Assembly (NCBI RefSeq): GCF_003946725.1
Contig: NZ_RHOY01000021.1
Coordinates: forward strand, 1-55,589
DNA length: 55,589 bases
Direction of reading: 5' to 3'
Source of the DNA: Agrilactobacillus yilanensis
GTDB taxonomy: Bacteria; Bacillota; Bacilli; Lactobacillales; Lactobacillaceae
Part shown: in pieces, positions 9,268 to 17,021 of the stretch
Layout of the letters: each line of letters starts with the position of its first letter
How positions within the stretch are numbered: position 1 is the stretch's first letter
Made by a program: the position numbers and the translations under genes
Notes under the pieces: generated by a model
Told to the model about the DNA's origin: nothing
Databases searched by the model: none
The model's input: the letters and a program-made list of their open reading frames with translations, nothing else

Positions 9268-10290
9268 TCACCGTTTTAAATATAAGCCGCCGATTAAAAG
9301 TAAAAGGCAGCCACTGGTAATGAGGCTGATAATCAACCAAATTTTAGCCCAGTCAGGTCCAGTTGCTGTTTGAATTTTTTTTTCGTCCACCGCTTGTCGG
9401 GTTTGGTTACTGATCGTAAAGGTTCGGTTTAAATGAAAAACCTTCGCACCAGAAGTAAGCCGCAATTTTAACCGATAAGTACCAGTGGGTAAGGGCTGCT
9501 GGTTGGTGGCGATTTTGTGTCTTAAAGTGGAATTGGGTGCCATTTCAAAATCTTTAACCATTTGGCGCAGTAAGGCTTTAGTGGTGCCTTTTTTATAGAC
9601 GGCAGCCTCTATTTTAATTTTACCGAACATAACGGGACTGGCATTATGGACAACGGCCACTAATTCAGGTTGGCCGCCAGCAGATTGCAGCGACACCTTG
9701 TCCAAACTAAGTTGAGGTAAAAGTGGGGTTTGTTTTTCAGCACGAATCATGATCGGAATAATCATCGAAAATTCATTTTGAATTTGGGTCGTCGTTTTTT
9801 GTGCCGCTTTAGGCAGACGATGAACATAAATACTACCTAAAAGGGTCCCGATCAGATCAGTTTTTGGTAACTGAATTTGATAAGTAACGGCCTGTTTGGT
9901 GTTAGGTGCTAATGAAAACTTTTGGATCGCTGATTGATCCGAGACAAGCAGTTCGGGGAGAGTATGGGCCAAACTTTTATCTTTTGGCTGATCTGTAGGG
10001 ATGTAATTGATTCGACCATAACTGGAAGTCGTGGCTGTTAACAAGCGGGCTTCAAAGTCTAAAGTCTCCGTAGCGCTTAAATTCGCCACTTGGGTGGTCA
10101 ATGTATAGCGTTGCTGGGGTTGGGCAATGAGTGAGAAATAATCTAGGGTCGTATCTGATTGTGCGGCGCTATGAATCGGGGTAATTGTAAAATCAGCGCC
10201 AGCAGCCGTTACGGTTTTGGGGGCTTGTAAAGCAATAAAGCAGCTTAAAGTACTTAAGATTAGAAATAACAGCCCTTTTTTTAAAAACAT
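9268..10290 (-). CDS. WxL-interacting protein (DUF916/DUF3324), membrane-anchored cell-surface protein
   Basis: This 340-residue protein has a signal peptide at residues 1-29 ending at an AxA-type site (VTAAG). An extracellular region of two immunoglobulin-like parts matches the DUF916 and DUF3324 pattern, for example GTLLGSIYVHRL and VAVVHNASPVMFGKIK. A C-terminal transmembrane helix at about 316-338 is followed by KR. Proteins of this family bridge peptidoglycan and WxL-domain proteins, usually in an operon with WxL genes. None is seen nearby here, so it is an orphan copy in this window. AAGGAG precedes the ATG. Confidence 0.85.
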   Translation of the reverse strand: MFLKKGLLFLILSTLSCFIALQAPKTVTAAGADFTITPIHSAAQSDTTLDYFSLIAQPQQRYTLTTQVANLSATETLDFEARLLTATTSSYGRINYIPTDQPKDKSLAHTLPELLVSDQSAIQKFSLAPNTKQAVTYQIQLPKTDLIGTLLGSIYVHRLPKAAQKTTTQIQNEFSMIIPIMIRAEKQTPLLPQLSLDKVSLQSAGGQPELVAVVHNASPVMFGKIKIEAAVYKKGTTKALLRQMVKDFEMAPNSTLRHKIATNQQPLPTGTYRLKLRLTSGAKVFHLNRTFTISNQTRQAVDEKKIQTATGPDWAKIWLIISLITSGCLLLLIGGLYLKR

Positions 10291-10500
10291 GAAACGCTCC
10301 TTATCAAAATGTTAGGGGGAAGTTTAACTAATAATAATCATAATATCTAAAATATAATACTATATTATGACTAAAAAATCTAGATTCAAAATTATAATAG
10401 TGGGCGATTATTTTTGGAATAAGTGATTTTAAAGGTGATAGGGCACGAGATTATTTAAGTAACGAATATTTTTAGAATATATCCTGTTGAGTTTCGTTTT

Positions 10501-10528
10501 TTGACAATTTCAGCAAACAGCTTATACT
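10501..10528 (+). promoter_or_regulatory. Strong sigma-A promoter of the LTA-synthase-like gene leader
   Basis: A perfect -35 TTGACA (10501-10506), 16 bases and -10 TATACT (10523-10528) place the transcription start near 10535, about 125 bases before the coding start. The stretch 10291-10500 holds AT-rich sequence and no gene. Confidence 0.8.
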
Positions 10529-10588
10529 ATTTAGTGAAATTAGATACAATTCTTTTTTAATATGTCGCATATTCGGCAACATTATTCA

Positions 10589-10626
10589 GCGGCTGACCAC
10601 TTTGGGCAGTCGCCTCGTTTTTTTTT
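10589..10626 (+). terminator. Intrinsic terminator within the leader of the LTA-synthase-like gene
   Basis: GCGGCTGACC (10589-10598) pairs with GGGCAGTCGC (10604-10613) with one mismatch and one G-U pair. Nine T residues follow shortly after (10618-10626). It lies between a strong promoter and the start codon, so it either attenuates the downstream gene or ends a small RNA of about 90 nt. Confidence 0.75.
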
Positions 10627-10661
10627 GAAATAAGTTATAAATATTTTTAGGATAGGGTGCA

Positions 10662-13598
10662 ATGGAAAATAGAAAAAAATTCAGCTGGTCGATCATCTTT
10701 TCGATATTATCAACATTAGTGTTGACCGGCGTTGTAGTGGCTGCTTTTCATCTACTCAGTGATCAGACGTATATGCAGGGACCAAGTTTTTGGCTTGTCT
10801 GGAATACAAAGGTATTGGCGGTTTTGGCCAGTGTGGGCGTTCCAATAGTGATTGGCATGACTTATACAGCTAAGTCGCCGATACCGCATCGGGGTGTTTT
10901 GTGTCTGTTAATTTTGGACTTAATAGTTCAAATGCTGACACCAACTTTTAGCGCTCAAATTATCACTGAAACAGAACTATATTTACTTCGGGGCAGTACG
11001 GGTATCTTTTTAGCTTATATTGGGTTATTAATCATCGGGCCAACAATTATTAAGGAACTTGATCGGCATGAACTAATTACAATTCGTCGAGGGATTATTA
11101 TAGTTTTTACCATCTTTGTTGTTGGTAATGTGGTTTTAAATCAAGATATTTTAGGCTTTCGGCAAGGACAAAATTTAATTTGGTATCTTTACTTATTTGT
11201 TATTGGTTATTGGCTCAAACGTGAAGATTGGTCCCAGGTCAAACGGCGTCAACTATGGCTAGGCTGGAGTGTCACCCTTATTGCTTCGGGGCTTTTCGCA
11301 TGGCTGACAACGAACAAAGTTTATTATGATCCTCATCATGGCTTATCGTTATCAGACCATTATTTGGGCAGCATTATTAGCAGTCAGCCGCTATTTTTGA
11401 TTTTTGCAGTGCTGACCTTCATTTTGATCCGTCAAAAACTAAAACGATCAATTATGGTGACGATGCCATCGCTATTATCATTTGGTTTTGTACTGATTTT
11501 GGCGAATAATCCGAAATTATTAATTGTGACCATGTCCGGCCTACATCATAGCGTTTGGACGTTGCCCATCGGCGTACATTTATTACTAATTTTAGGTTTA
11601 GCTGCTATTTTTGTGCTGGTTGTCCAGCTGGCATATCAGCAGCTGACACGGTTAAATCAAAATATCTTACCGCTAAAAAATTTTAAATTTGATCTTAATC
11701 ACGTGCACCAGTATTTAAAACGGGTCTTAGTAGCTTGGCATTTTTGGCTGCCATTGGGTCTGGCCTGGCTCATGACGGTTTTATCCATGGGCCGGCTGTG
11801 GTCGTGGGATTGGAGTATGATTCAGTGGCTGGTGTTGCACCGTGAAGCTATTATTTTTGTGAACATTGCCATTGTTTTTGCTATTTTTGGTATTTTCTGG
11901 GCGTTGTTTAATACTTACTGGTATGCGTTTGCGTTTACTTTTGGCGCTTATGCGATTTGGCTGATTGCCAGTTTTATTAAGATTGACTATCGTGCAGAAC
12001 CGATTTTACCATCCGACATGTCCATGCTGACCTCTGTTTCCGAATTGTTGAATATGGTTTCCAAAAATACCATTATTTGGGCGGTCATTGGGCTAGCGCT
12101 GTTGATCGGTTTGGCGATTTTTATACAGCATATTGATCGGCCGCATTTGAGGTTGAACTTGAAAAAAAGAGTGGCTTTATTATTAATTGCCAGTGCCGCT
12201 CTAGCTAGTTTTTATACCGCCAATCATCCCAAAACACCGATTGCTTTATTGTTAGATGAAATTGAAGACCGGCCTTACTTTTTTGCGCAGTTACGAGGGG
12301 CTAAGTTAAATGGGACGTTACTGCAATTTGCGAATAACTTAGATGTTAAGATCATGGCAGAACCTAAGGGGTACTCTGAGGCTAGGATGCAAGCTTTGGC
12401 TAAAAAGTACCAAAAAGTCGCTGATGAAATAAACAAGACACGTTCTGAAACGAATTTAAAAGATCAGACGGTCATCTTTAATTTGAGCGAAAGCTTCGCC
12501 GATCCATCACGAGTGCCGAATTTAAAAGTCAGCAGTGACCCAATTCCTTTTGTGCACCAGATGAAAGCTAACACTGCTTCTGGCTTAATGTTAAGCAGTG
12601 GTTATGGCGGCGGGACAGCCAATGTGGAATATCAAACACTCACTGGCTTAGCGATCAATAATTTCTCACCTACCTTACCAACGCCTTATTCACAGCTCGT
12701 ACCTTATCAGACAGTCTCACCAGCATTTACCAATTTATTTAATTACAAAGTGGGGATTCATCCTTTTTCGGCGAATCTCTATAGTAGAAAGCAAGTTTAT
12801 AAGAAATTTGGCTTTAATAAGTTTTACCATCTAAATGGCGGTGATCCACTGTCTTATACGGCTAAAATTGATAACAGCCCTTATATTTCAGATGCATCGG
12901 CTTATGCTCAGACATTAAAAGTTTTAAATGATCATCAAGGTGGCCAGTTTATCAATTTAGTGACGATGCAAAATCATATGCCGTTTGACGCTTATTATAA
13001 AGAAACGAATTATACGGTCAGCGGGACAGCTTATACAAGTGATACCCGTAAGCAGCAAATTGAAAACTATATCCAAGGGATTCACTATACGGATACAGCG
13101 CTAAAAGAATTTATTCAAAAAATTGATCAGTTGCAACGACCAATTACTTTGATCTGGTACGGCGATCATTTGCCGGGCATCTATAATGGCAATGCGATGC
13201 AAACCTATGGACTGCAATTACATGAGACAGACTATTTTGTGTATAGTAATCGCTATAGCCGTCAGCAAGATCGAACGCTGCCGAAGACAAAAATTGTCAG
13301 TCCTAACAACTTTCCAGCGATGGCGCTAGCAAAAATGAATATGAAAGTTTCACCTTATTATGCCCTACAGACAAAAGTCTATACGGATTTGCCGGCGATG
13401 ACTTTAGATTCCTTTAATTCAGCAAAAAATAATACGGTTAATGCCAGCTCGGAATACGTCTCTGAAACAGGTAAAGTAGTCAGCAAATTGACTAAGAAAC
13501 AGCAAACCCTAATGGATGATTACCAATTACTGCAGTATGACATAACCGCTGGCGAACAGTACGCTTTAAAGAATAATTTCATGACCCAGCCAAAATAA
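10662..13598 (+). CDS. LTA-synthase-family sulfatase with long multi-pass N-terminus
   Basis: This 978-residue polytopic membrane enzyme probably transfers phosphoglycerol or a related group at the cell surface. The first 540 residues contain a dozen or more hydrophobic helices, more than the five of classic LtaS. The C-terminal extracellular domain (about 600-900) has the family's catalytic features: Glu near 611 in NLSESFADP, the nucleophilic Thr near 652 in GGGTANVEYQTLTG, and Asp-His near 834 in WYGDHLPG. The extra-long membrane half suggests a variant that modifies another polymer rather than the housekeeping LtaS. It stands alone between its leader terminator and a strong downstream terminator. 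The start is ATG at 10662 after a weak AGGATAGGG site. Confidence 0.85.
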   Translation: MENRKKFSWSIIFSILSTLVLTGVVVAAFHLLSDQTYMQGPSFWLVWNTKVLAVLASVGVPIVIGMTYTAKSPIPHRGVLCLLILDLIVQMLTPTFSAQIITETELYLLRGSTGIFLAYIGLLIIGPTIIKELDRHELITIRRGIIIVFTIFVVGNVVLNQDILGFRQGQNLIWYLYLFVIGYWLKREDWSQVKRRQLWLGWSVTLIASGLFAWLTTNKVYYDPHHGLSLSDHYLGSIISSQPLFLIFAVLTFILIRQKLKRSIMVTMPSLLSFGFVLILANNPKLLIVTMSGLHHSVWTLPIGVHLLLILGLAAIFVLVVQLAYQQLTRLNQNILPLKNFKFDLNHVHQYLKRVLVAWHFWLPLGLAWLMTVLSMGRLWSWDWSMIQWLVLHREAIIFVNIAIVFAIFGIFWALFNTYWYAFAFTFGAYAIWLIASFIKIDYRAEPILPSDMSMLTSVSELLNMVSKNTIIWAVIGLALLIGLAIFIQHIDRPHLRLNLKKRVALLLIASAALASFYTANHPKTPIALLLDEIEDRPYFFAQLRGAKLNGTLLQFANNLDVKIMAEPKGYSEARMQALAKKYQKVADEINKTRSETNLKDQTVIFNLSESFADPSRVPNLKVSSDPIPFVHQMKANTASGLMLSSGYGGGTANVEYQTLTGLAINNFSPTLPTPYSQLVPYQTVSPAFTNLFNYKVGIHPFSANLYSRKQVYKKFGFNKFYHLNGGDPLSYTAKIDNSPYISDASAYAQTLKVLNDHQGGQFINLVTMQNHMPFDAYYKETNYTVSGTAYTSDTRKQQIENYIQGIHYTDTALKEFIQKIDQLQRPITLIWYGDHLPGIYNGNAMQTYGLQLHETDYFVYSNRYSRQQDRTLPKTKIVSPNNFPAMALAKMNMKVSPYYALQTKVYTDLPAMTLDSFNSAKNNTVNASSEYVSETGKVVSKLTKKQQTLMDDYQLLQYDITAGEQYALKNNFMTQPK

Positions 13599-13640
13599 AC
13601 GAACCTGAACTAGCGCAGAAAAATCTAGCCGCTACAATAA

Positions 13641-13685
13641 ATAGCTTGCATTAAAAGACACAAACTTTTAATGCCGGCTATTTTT
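13641..13685 (+). terminator. Terminator of the LTA-synthase-like gene
   Basis: ATAGC, TT, GCATTAAAAG pairs with CTTTTAATGC, CG, GCTAT around a short loop, followed by TTTTT. The stem has 15 base pairs with one internal bulge pair. Confidence 0.85.
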
Positions 13686-13718
13686 AGTTAAAAAGCCGAT
13701 TAAATATGTGATTTTAGC

Positions 13719-13756
13719 ATTTAATTCTATGATGATCGTGCTATACTTTGTTATAG
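13719..13756 (+). promoter_or_regulatory. Extended -10 promoter with overlapping palindrome (nitroreductase)
   Basis: TGCTATACT is an extended -10 element with only a weak -35. The same place carries the palindrome CTATACTTTGTTATAG (13741-13756), which could be an operator for a redox or electrophile-sensing repressor. The regulator is not known. Confidence 0.5.
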
Positions 13757-13799
13757 TAAGTGAATTAAAACACAATAGCTTAATTTGGAGGGCTGCTTT

Positions 13800-14456
13800 T
13801 TGACAACTGATAATATGATCTATAAGAGAAGATCTATCCGTGATTTCCGTAAAGAACCATTACCAGATGAGGTGATCACAAGTATTGTAGAAGACGCCAG
13901 TCATGCGGCTTCATGGCAAAACACCCAATCATGGCAAGTGTATGTCGCTAAAGGACAAGCTTTAGCACAAATTCACACCCAGTTTTTGGCTGCAGCACAA
14001 GCGGACCAGGCCAGTGTTACAGATTTGACGACACCGCATATGGCCCAGCGTTCAGCATTGTCTAAGAGCAACATTGAACAATGGCGGACCGCGGTGGAAG
14101 CTGCAGTGGGCCAAGGCGATGCCGCTTGGGCGAAGTTTGCTCAAGCCGGGACCGACTTTTTTAACGCACCCGCAGTGGCCTTTATTACGGCCAGTTCTCA
14201 GACGAGTGAATTTACAATTTATGATATGGGTGCTTTCGGTCAAACGCTTATGTTAGCTGCGGCTGATCGAGGTGTCGGTTCGATTGCGGCCTATAATTTA
14301 GTGAAGTATCCGGAAATTATTAAAAAAGTATTGGCTATTCCGGCGACCGAAGAAGTCGTCATTGGGATTGGTCTGGGGTATGCTTCTGATAGTCCCATCA
14401 ATGATGTTTATACAAAACGGATGTCGGTTGCTAATATTTTGCATATTAAAGACTAA
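13800..14456 (+). CDS. Nitroreductase-family flavoprotein
   Basis: This 218-residue protein of the FMN-dependent nitroreductase family uses NAD(P)H to reduce nitro compounds, quinones or similar acceptors in the cytoplasm. The N-terminal KRRSIRDFRKEPLP is the usual FMN-phosphate binding motif, followed by HAASWQNTQSWQVYV. A later GxG-like stretch (IGIGLGYASD) closes the domain. Start: TTG at 13800, seven bases after GGAGGG. The TTG 15 bases upstream overlaps the ribosome site, and an ATG lies five codons further in. The natural substrate cannot be told. A palindrome over the promoter hints at inducible control. Confidence 0.85.
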   Translation: MTTDNMIYKRRSIRDFRKEPLPDEVITSIVEDASHAASWQNTQSWQVYVAKGQALAQIHTQFLAAAQADQASVTDLTTPHMAQRSALSKSNIEQWRTAVEAAVGQGDAAWAKFAQAGTDFFNAPAVAFITASSQTSEFTIYDMGAFGQTLMLAAADRGVGSIAAYNLVKYPEIIKKVLAIPATEEVVIGIGLGYASDSPINDVYTKRMSVANILHIKD

Positions 14457-14490
14457 GCTAAACCGTAACTTCAATTAAAAAAATCATGAA

Positions 14491-14525
14491 AAAAGGACTG
14501 GCCAAATTTTGACCAGTCCTTTTTA
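14491..14525. terminator. Bidirectional terminator between convergent genes
   Basis: AAAAGGACTGG pairs with CCAGTCCTTTT around CCAAATTTTGA. It has T runs on both strands and serves the nitroreductase and the DUF1002-like gene. Confidence 0.85.
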
Positions 14526-15485
14526 TTAACCAAATAAATTGGTAAAGAAGTTTTTAACATTTGTCCAAAGCTGTTGGAAGAAGTTCCGATTTTCTTGAGT
14601 GTCTAATTTATTGAAGATATCCTTGGCATTCGCCACAATATCCGTCGATAATTTTTTGGCCTGTGCCTTAAAATCAGAGGAACTTAAGGCCCCAGAGTCT
14701 CGAACCTCTACTAATAGGTTAACAATTTGCTGTTTTTGATTGTTGGTAATGACATTTTGCAAGTTGTTTTTTTCGATTTGATTATTAACAATCGTTGTAA
14801 TGTCACCTGTCGAAATATTAGTGCCTTCTTTAGCCATCTGAGTTTTAGCGCCAGCCACGGCATTATTTAACTGTTCGTCGGTGTAGCCATCTTTATCCTT
14901 ATTGGCATCGGTAATATCACTGAGCGTATTGATTTCATTTTGAGCGGCGTTCACTTGTTTTTGATTTAAGTTGGCACCATTTTGCGCAAAGGCTGCATAG
15001 ACGCCAGCTAACGCGCCAGAACCGTCAATTGGGACGGCTGAAGTGACATAAATATTGGCATCGGAGACCCCGGCGGTTAAAGCGGCATTTTTATATTGGT
15101 CTTCGGTGATGGTTGTAATATTGTTTTTACCGTTGTAGGGTAGAATCTGAACGTTGATACCCGAACCACTGCTGGTTTTTTCAATGGCAGCACTAGACCA
15201 AACATTGGAACTACTGGTGAAACTGCTACCAGAGGGATTCAGATAGGTTACTAAAGTATCGCCAGTGACGGTCAATGTCTGATAATCACTGCTATCAGAT
15301 AGATTCTTAGTTAATGTATCAATAGTGCCTTGTTTTTGACTGTCGGTTAAGGTAGTCCCTAAAGTAACGACAGCGTTTTGCCACGTATCGGCAGCTTGGG
15401 CGGTTTGGGTGCGACTCGTCAAAGTACCAACGGTAACGAGTCCCATGAGTAACAGCCAAAGCGTCAATGTACGTTTTTTAAGCAT
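14526..15485 (-). CDS. Secreted DUF1002-family protein
   Basis: This 319-residue exported protein has a signal peptide at about 1-32 ending in AQAAD. The mature part matches the DUF1002 pattern I remember: TLGTTLTDSQ near the N-terminus, a TGDTLVTYLNPSG segment, and ITEDQYKNAALTAGV with YVTSAVPIDGSGALAGVYAA. The C-terminal third is helical and ends in an aromatic WTNVKNFFTNLFG stretch. The function of this family is not known to me. The start is ATG at 15485, after AGAAAGGA. An in-frame TTG two codons upstream is less well placed. Confidence 0.75.
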   Translation of the reverse strand: MLKKRTLTLWLLLMGLVTVGTLTSRTQTAQAADTWQNAVVTLGTTLTDSQKQGTIDTLTKNLSDSSDYQTLTVTGDTLVTYLNPSGSSFTSSSNVWSSAAIEKTSSGSGINVQILPYNGKNNITTITEDQYKNAALTAGVSDANIYVTSAVPIDGSGALAGVYAAFAQNGANLNQKQVNAAQNEINTLSDITDANKDKDGYTDEQLNNAVAGAKTQMAKEGTNISTGDITTIVNNQIEKNNLQNVITNNQKQQIVNLLVEVRDSGALSSSDFKAQAKKLSTDIVANAKDIFNKLDTQENRNFFQQLWTNVKNFFTNLFG

Positions 15486-15554
15486 GATCAAAATCCTTTC
15501 TCGTGCTAAATTGCGGGATCAACCTTAAATATATCAAAAAAATATGAAGAAATT

Positions 15555-16316
15555 ATGGTGATGATAATGATTCAAATTCGTCCGCAACAAGTAGCAGGTA
15601 TCCCAATTTTAGAAGTTGTTGAAGCCAAACAACGCGGGCAAGCACTGCCCTGTGTTATATTTTACCATGGTTGGCGGTCTACCAAGGCATTAGTTCTGAC
15701 GCAGGCCCGTAAATTAGCAGCTAAGGGTTTACGCGTTATTTTACCAGATGCCTTGAATCACGGCGAACGGTCGATAACGGCAATTTCTGAAATTCCATCA
15801 TTTACTTTTTGGCAGAGCATCCAAGGTAATTTGGCAGAATTCAGCGTCTTGGTGAATTTTTTGAAAACAGAACAATTACTATTAGATGATCAAATCAGTG
15901 TTGGCGGGGTTTCCATGGGGGGCATTACAACTTGTGCGTTGTTGGCCAGTCATCCCGAAATTAAAAAGGCCGCTTGCATCATGGGGACGCCCCAGCCCTT
16001 GTTATATCGGGAACGGGTGATTCAACAAGCGACGCACTTTAAAAGATTTGTTTCCTCAGATTTACGGCCGTTGACGGACTGGCTAGCAGCCTATGATTTG
16101 AGCCGACAACCAGAAAAAATTGCCCAGCGTAAAGTTTTGTTTTGGCATGGGACTGAAGATACAAAAATTGCGTTTCGGGATGCTTATGAATTTTATGCTC
16201 GGCACAAACCAACGACGTATGGCGCAAATATGAATTTTATTATTGGCCGTGAGCAGGGCCATCTCGTGAAGCCAGTAACAATGGATAGTGTGGCTGACTT
16301 TTTTGCTGAGGATTAA
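15555..16316 (+). CDS. Alpha/beta hydrolase (YitV/YtiA-like esterase)
   Basis: This 253-residue serine hydrolase shows HGW at the oxyanion position (FYHGWRSTK), the nucleophile elbow GVSMGG near residue 122, an acid in HGTEDTKI, and the late catalytic His in EQGHLVKP. Size and order of motifs fit the YitV-like esterases of Firmicutes. Several ATG codons lie close together at the start and the ribosome site is weak, so initiation could be at 15555, 15561, 15564 or 15570. Substrate unknown. It diverges from the DUF1002-like gene and precedes the feo operon promoter. Confidence 0.8.
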   Translation: MVMIMIQIRPQQVAGIPILEVVEAKQRGQALPCVIFYHGWRSTKALVLTQARKLAAKGLRVILPDALNHGERSITAISEIPSFTFWQSIQGNLAEFSVLVNFLKTEQLLLDDQISVGGVSMGGITTCALLASHPEIKKAACIMGTPQPLLYRERVIQQATHFKRFVSSDLRPLTDWLAAYDLSRQPEKIAQRKVLFWHGTEDTKIAFRDAYEFYARHKPTTYGANMNFIIGREQGHLVKPVTMDSVADFFAED

Positions 16317-16438
16317 AGTGAGGTTGGTTAAATGAGATTATGATGAGACAGACGTGAGCCCACTTTAATCATTGTTAAAATAACGATTGTGTACAATTGA
16401 ATCCGCTAACATTTTTTTAGTTATCCTGAAATTTCTTA

Positions 16439-16496
16439 TTGACTTCTCATCAAGAATGGCATACCTTTAAAGTAGTAATTGAGAATTGTTTTCAAT
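16439..16496 (+). promoter_or_regulatory. feo promoter with Fur-like palindrome
   Basis: TTGACT (16439-16444), 17 bases and TACCTT form a probable promoter. Just downstream, ATTGAGAA-TTG-TTTTCAAT (16478-16496) is a 19-bp inverted repeat matching in seven of eight positions per arm. Its size and position fit a Fur-family operator that would block transcription when iron is ample. The identity of the repressor is inferred. Confidence 0.6.
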
Positions 16497-16544
16497 TGTG
16501 TCGCCAGGCATAATTGTTGTTATAGATAAACGGGGGATGATACT

Positions 16545-17021
16545 GTGATACCATTGACAGAAGGCCAAATCGGTATGGTTTATATGGTTACCAATAACCC
16601 AAAGATAAATCAGGGGAACCAGCATTTACGCGATCTAGGATTTGTATCTGGTGCAGAAATTCACATTATTTCTACAACGAAAGATTCGATGATTGTGATG
16701 GTCCGTGGTAGCCGCTTAGCTTTAAATAAAGAAACCGCTGCACTAGTCTCAATTGAACCGCACAAAGAGGGCAGTCAATCAGACTGGGCATCTTTAGATA
16801 AAATACAAGTTGGTAAATCCGGTCGTGTCGGCGCCATTTTAGGCAAAGGCGCGGTGAAACGTCGTTTGATGGATATGGGCATTACCCGAGGTGTATCAAT
16901 TATGGTTCGCAAAGTAGCGCCATTAGGTGATCCGATACAAGTTAACATCCGTGGTTATGAACTTAGTTTGCGTAAAGCAGAAGCTCAGATGATCCTTGTT
17001 GAGGAGGAAACACATGACTAA
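16545..17021 (+). CDS. feoA: FeoA protein with two tandem FeoA (SH3-like) domains
   Basis: This is the cytosolic accessory protein of ferrous iron uptake. At 158 residues it is about twice the usual 75-80. Residues 1-72 form one FeoA-like SH3 domain (LRDLGFVSGAEIHII) and 80-155 a second (LMDMGITRGVSIMV, RGYELSLRKAEAQMI). The second matches the family better. The start is GTG at 16545, after GGGGGA. The stop overlaps the feoB start by eight bases, so the two are translationally coupled. Confidence 0.9.
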   Translation: MIPLTEGQIGMVYMVTNNPKINQGNQHLRDLGFVSGAEIHIISTTKDSMIVMVRGSRLALNKETAALVSIEPHKEGSQSDWASLDKIQVGKSGRVGAILGKGAVKRRLMDMGITRGVSIMVRKVAPLGDPIQVNIRGYELSLRKAEAQMILVEEETHD

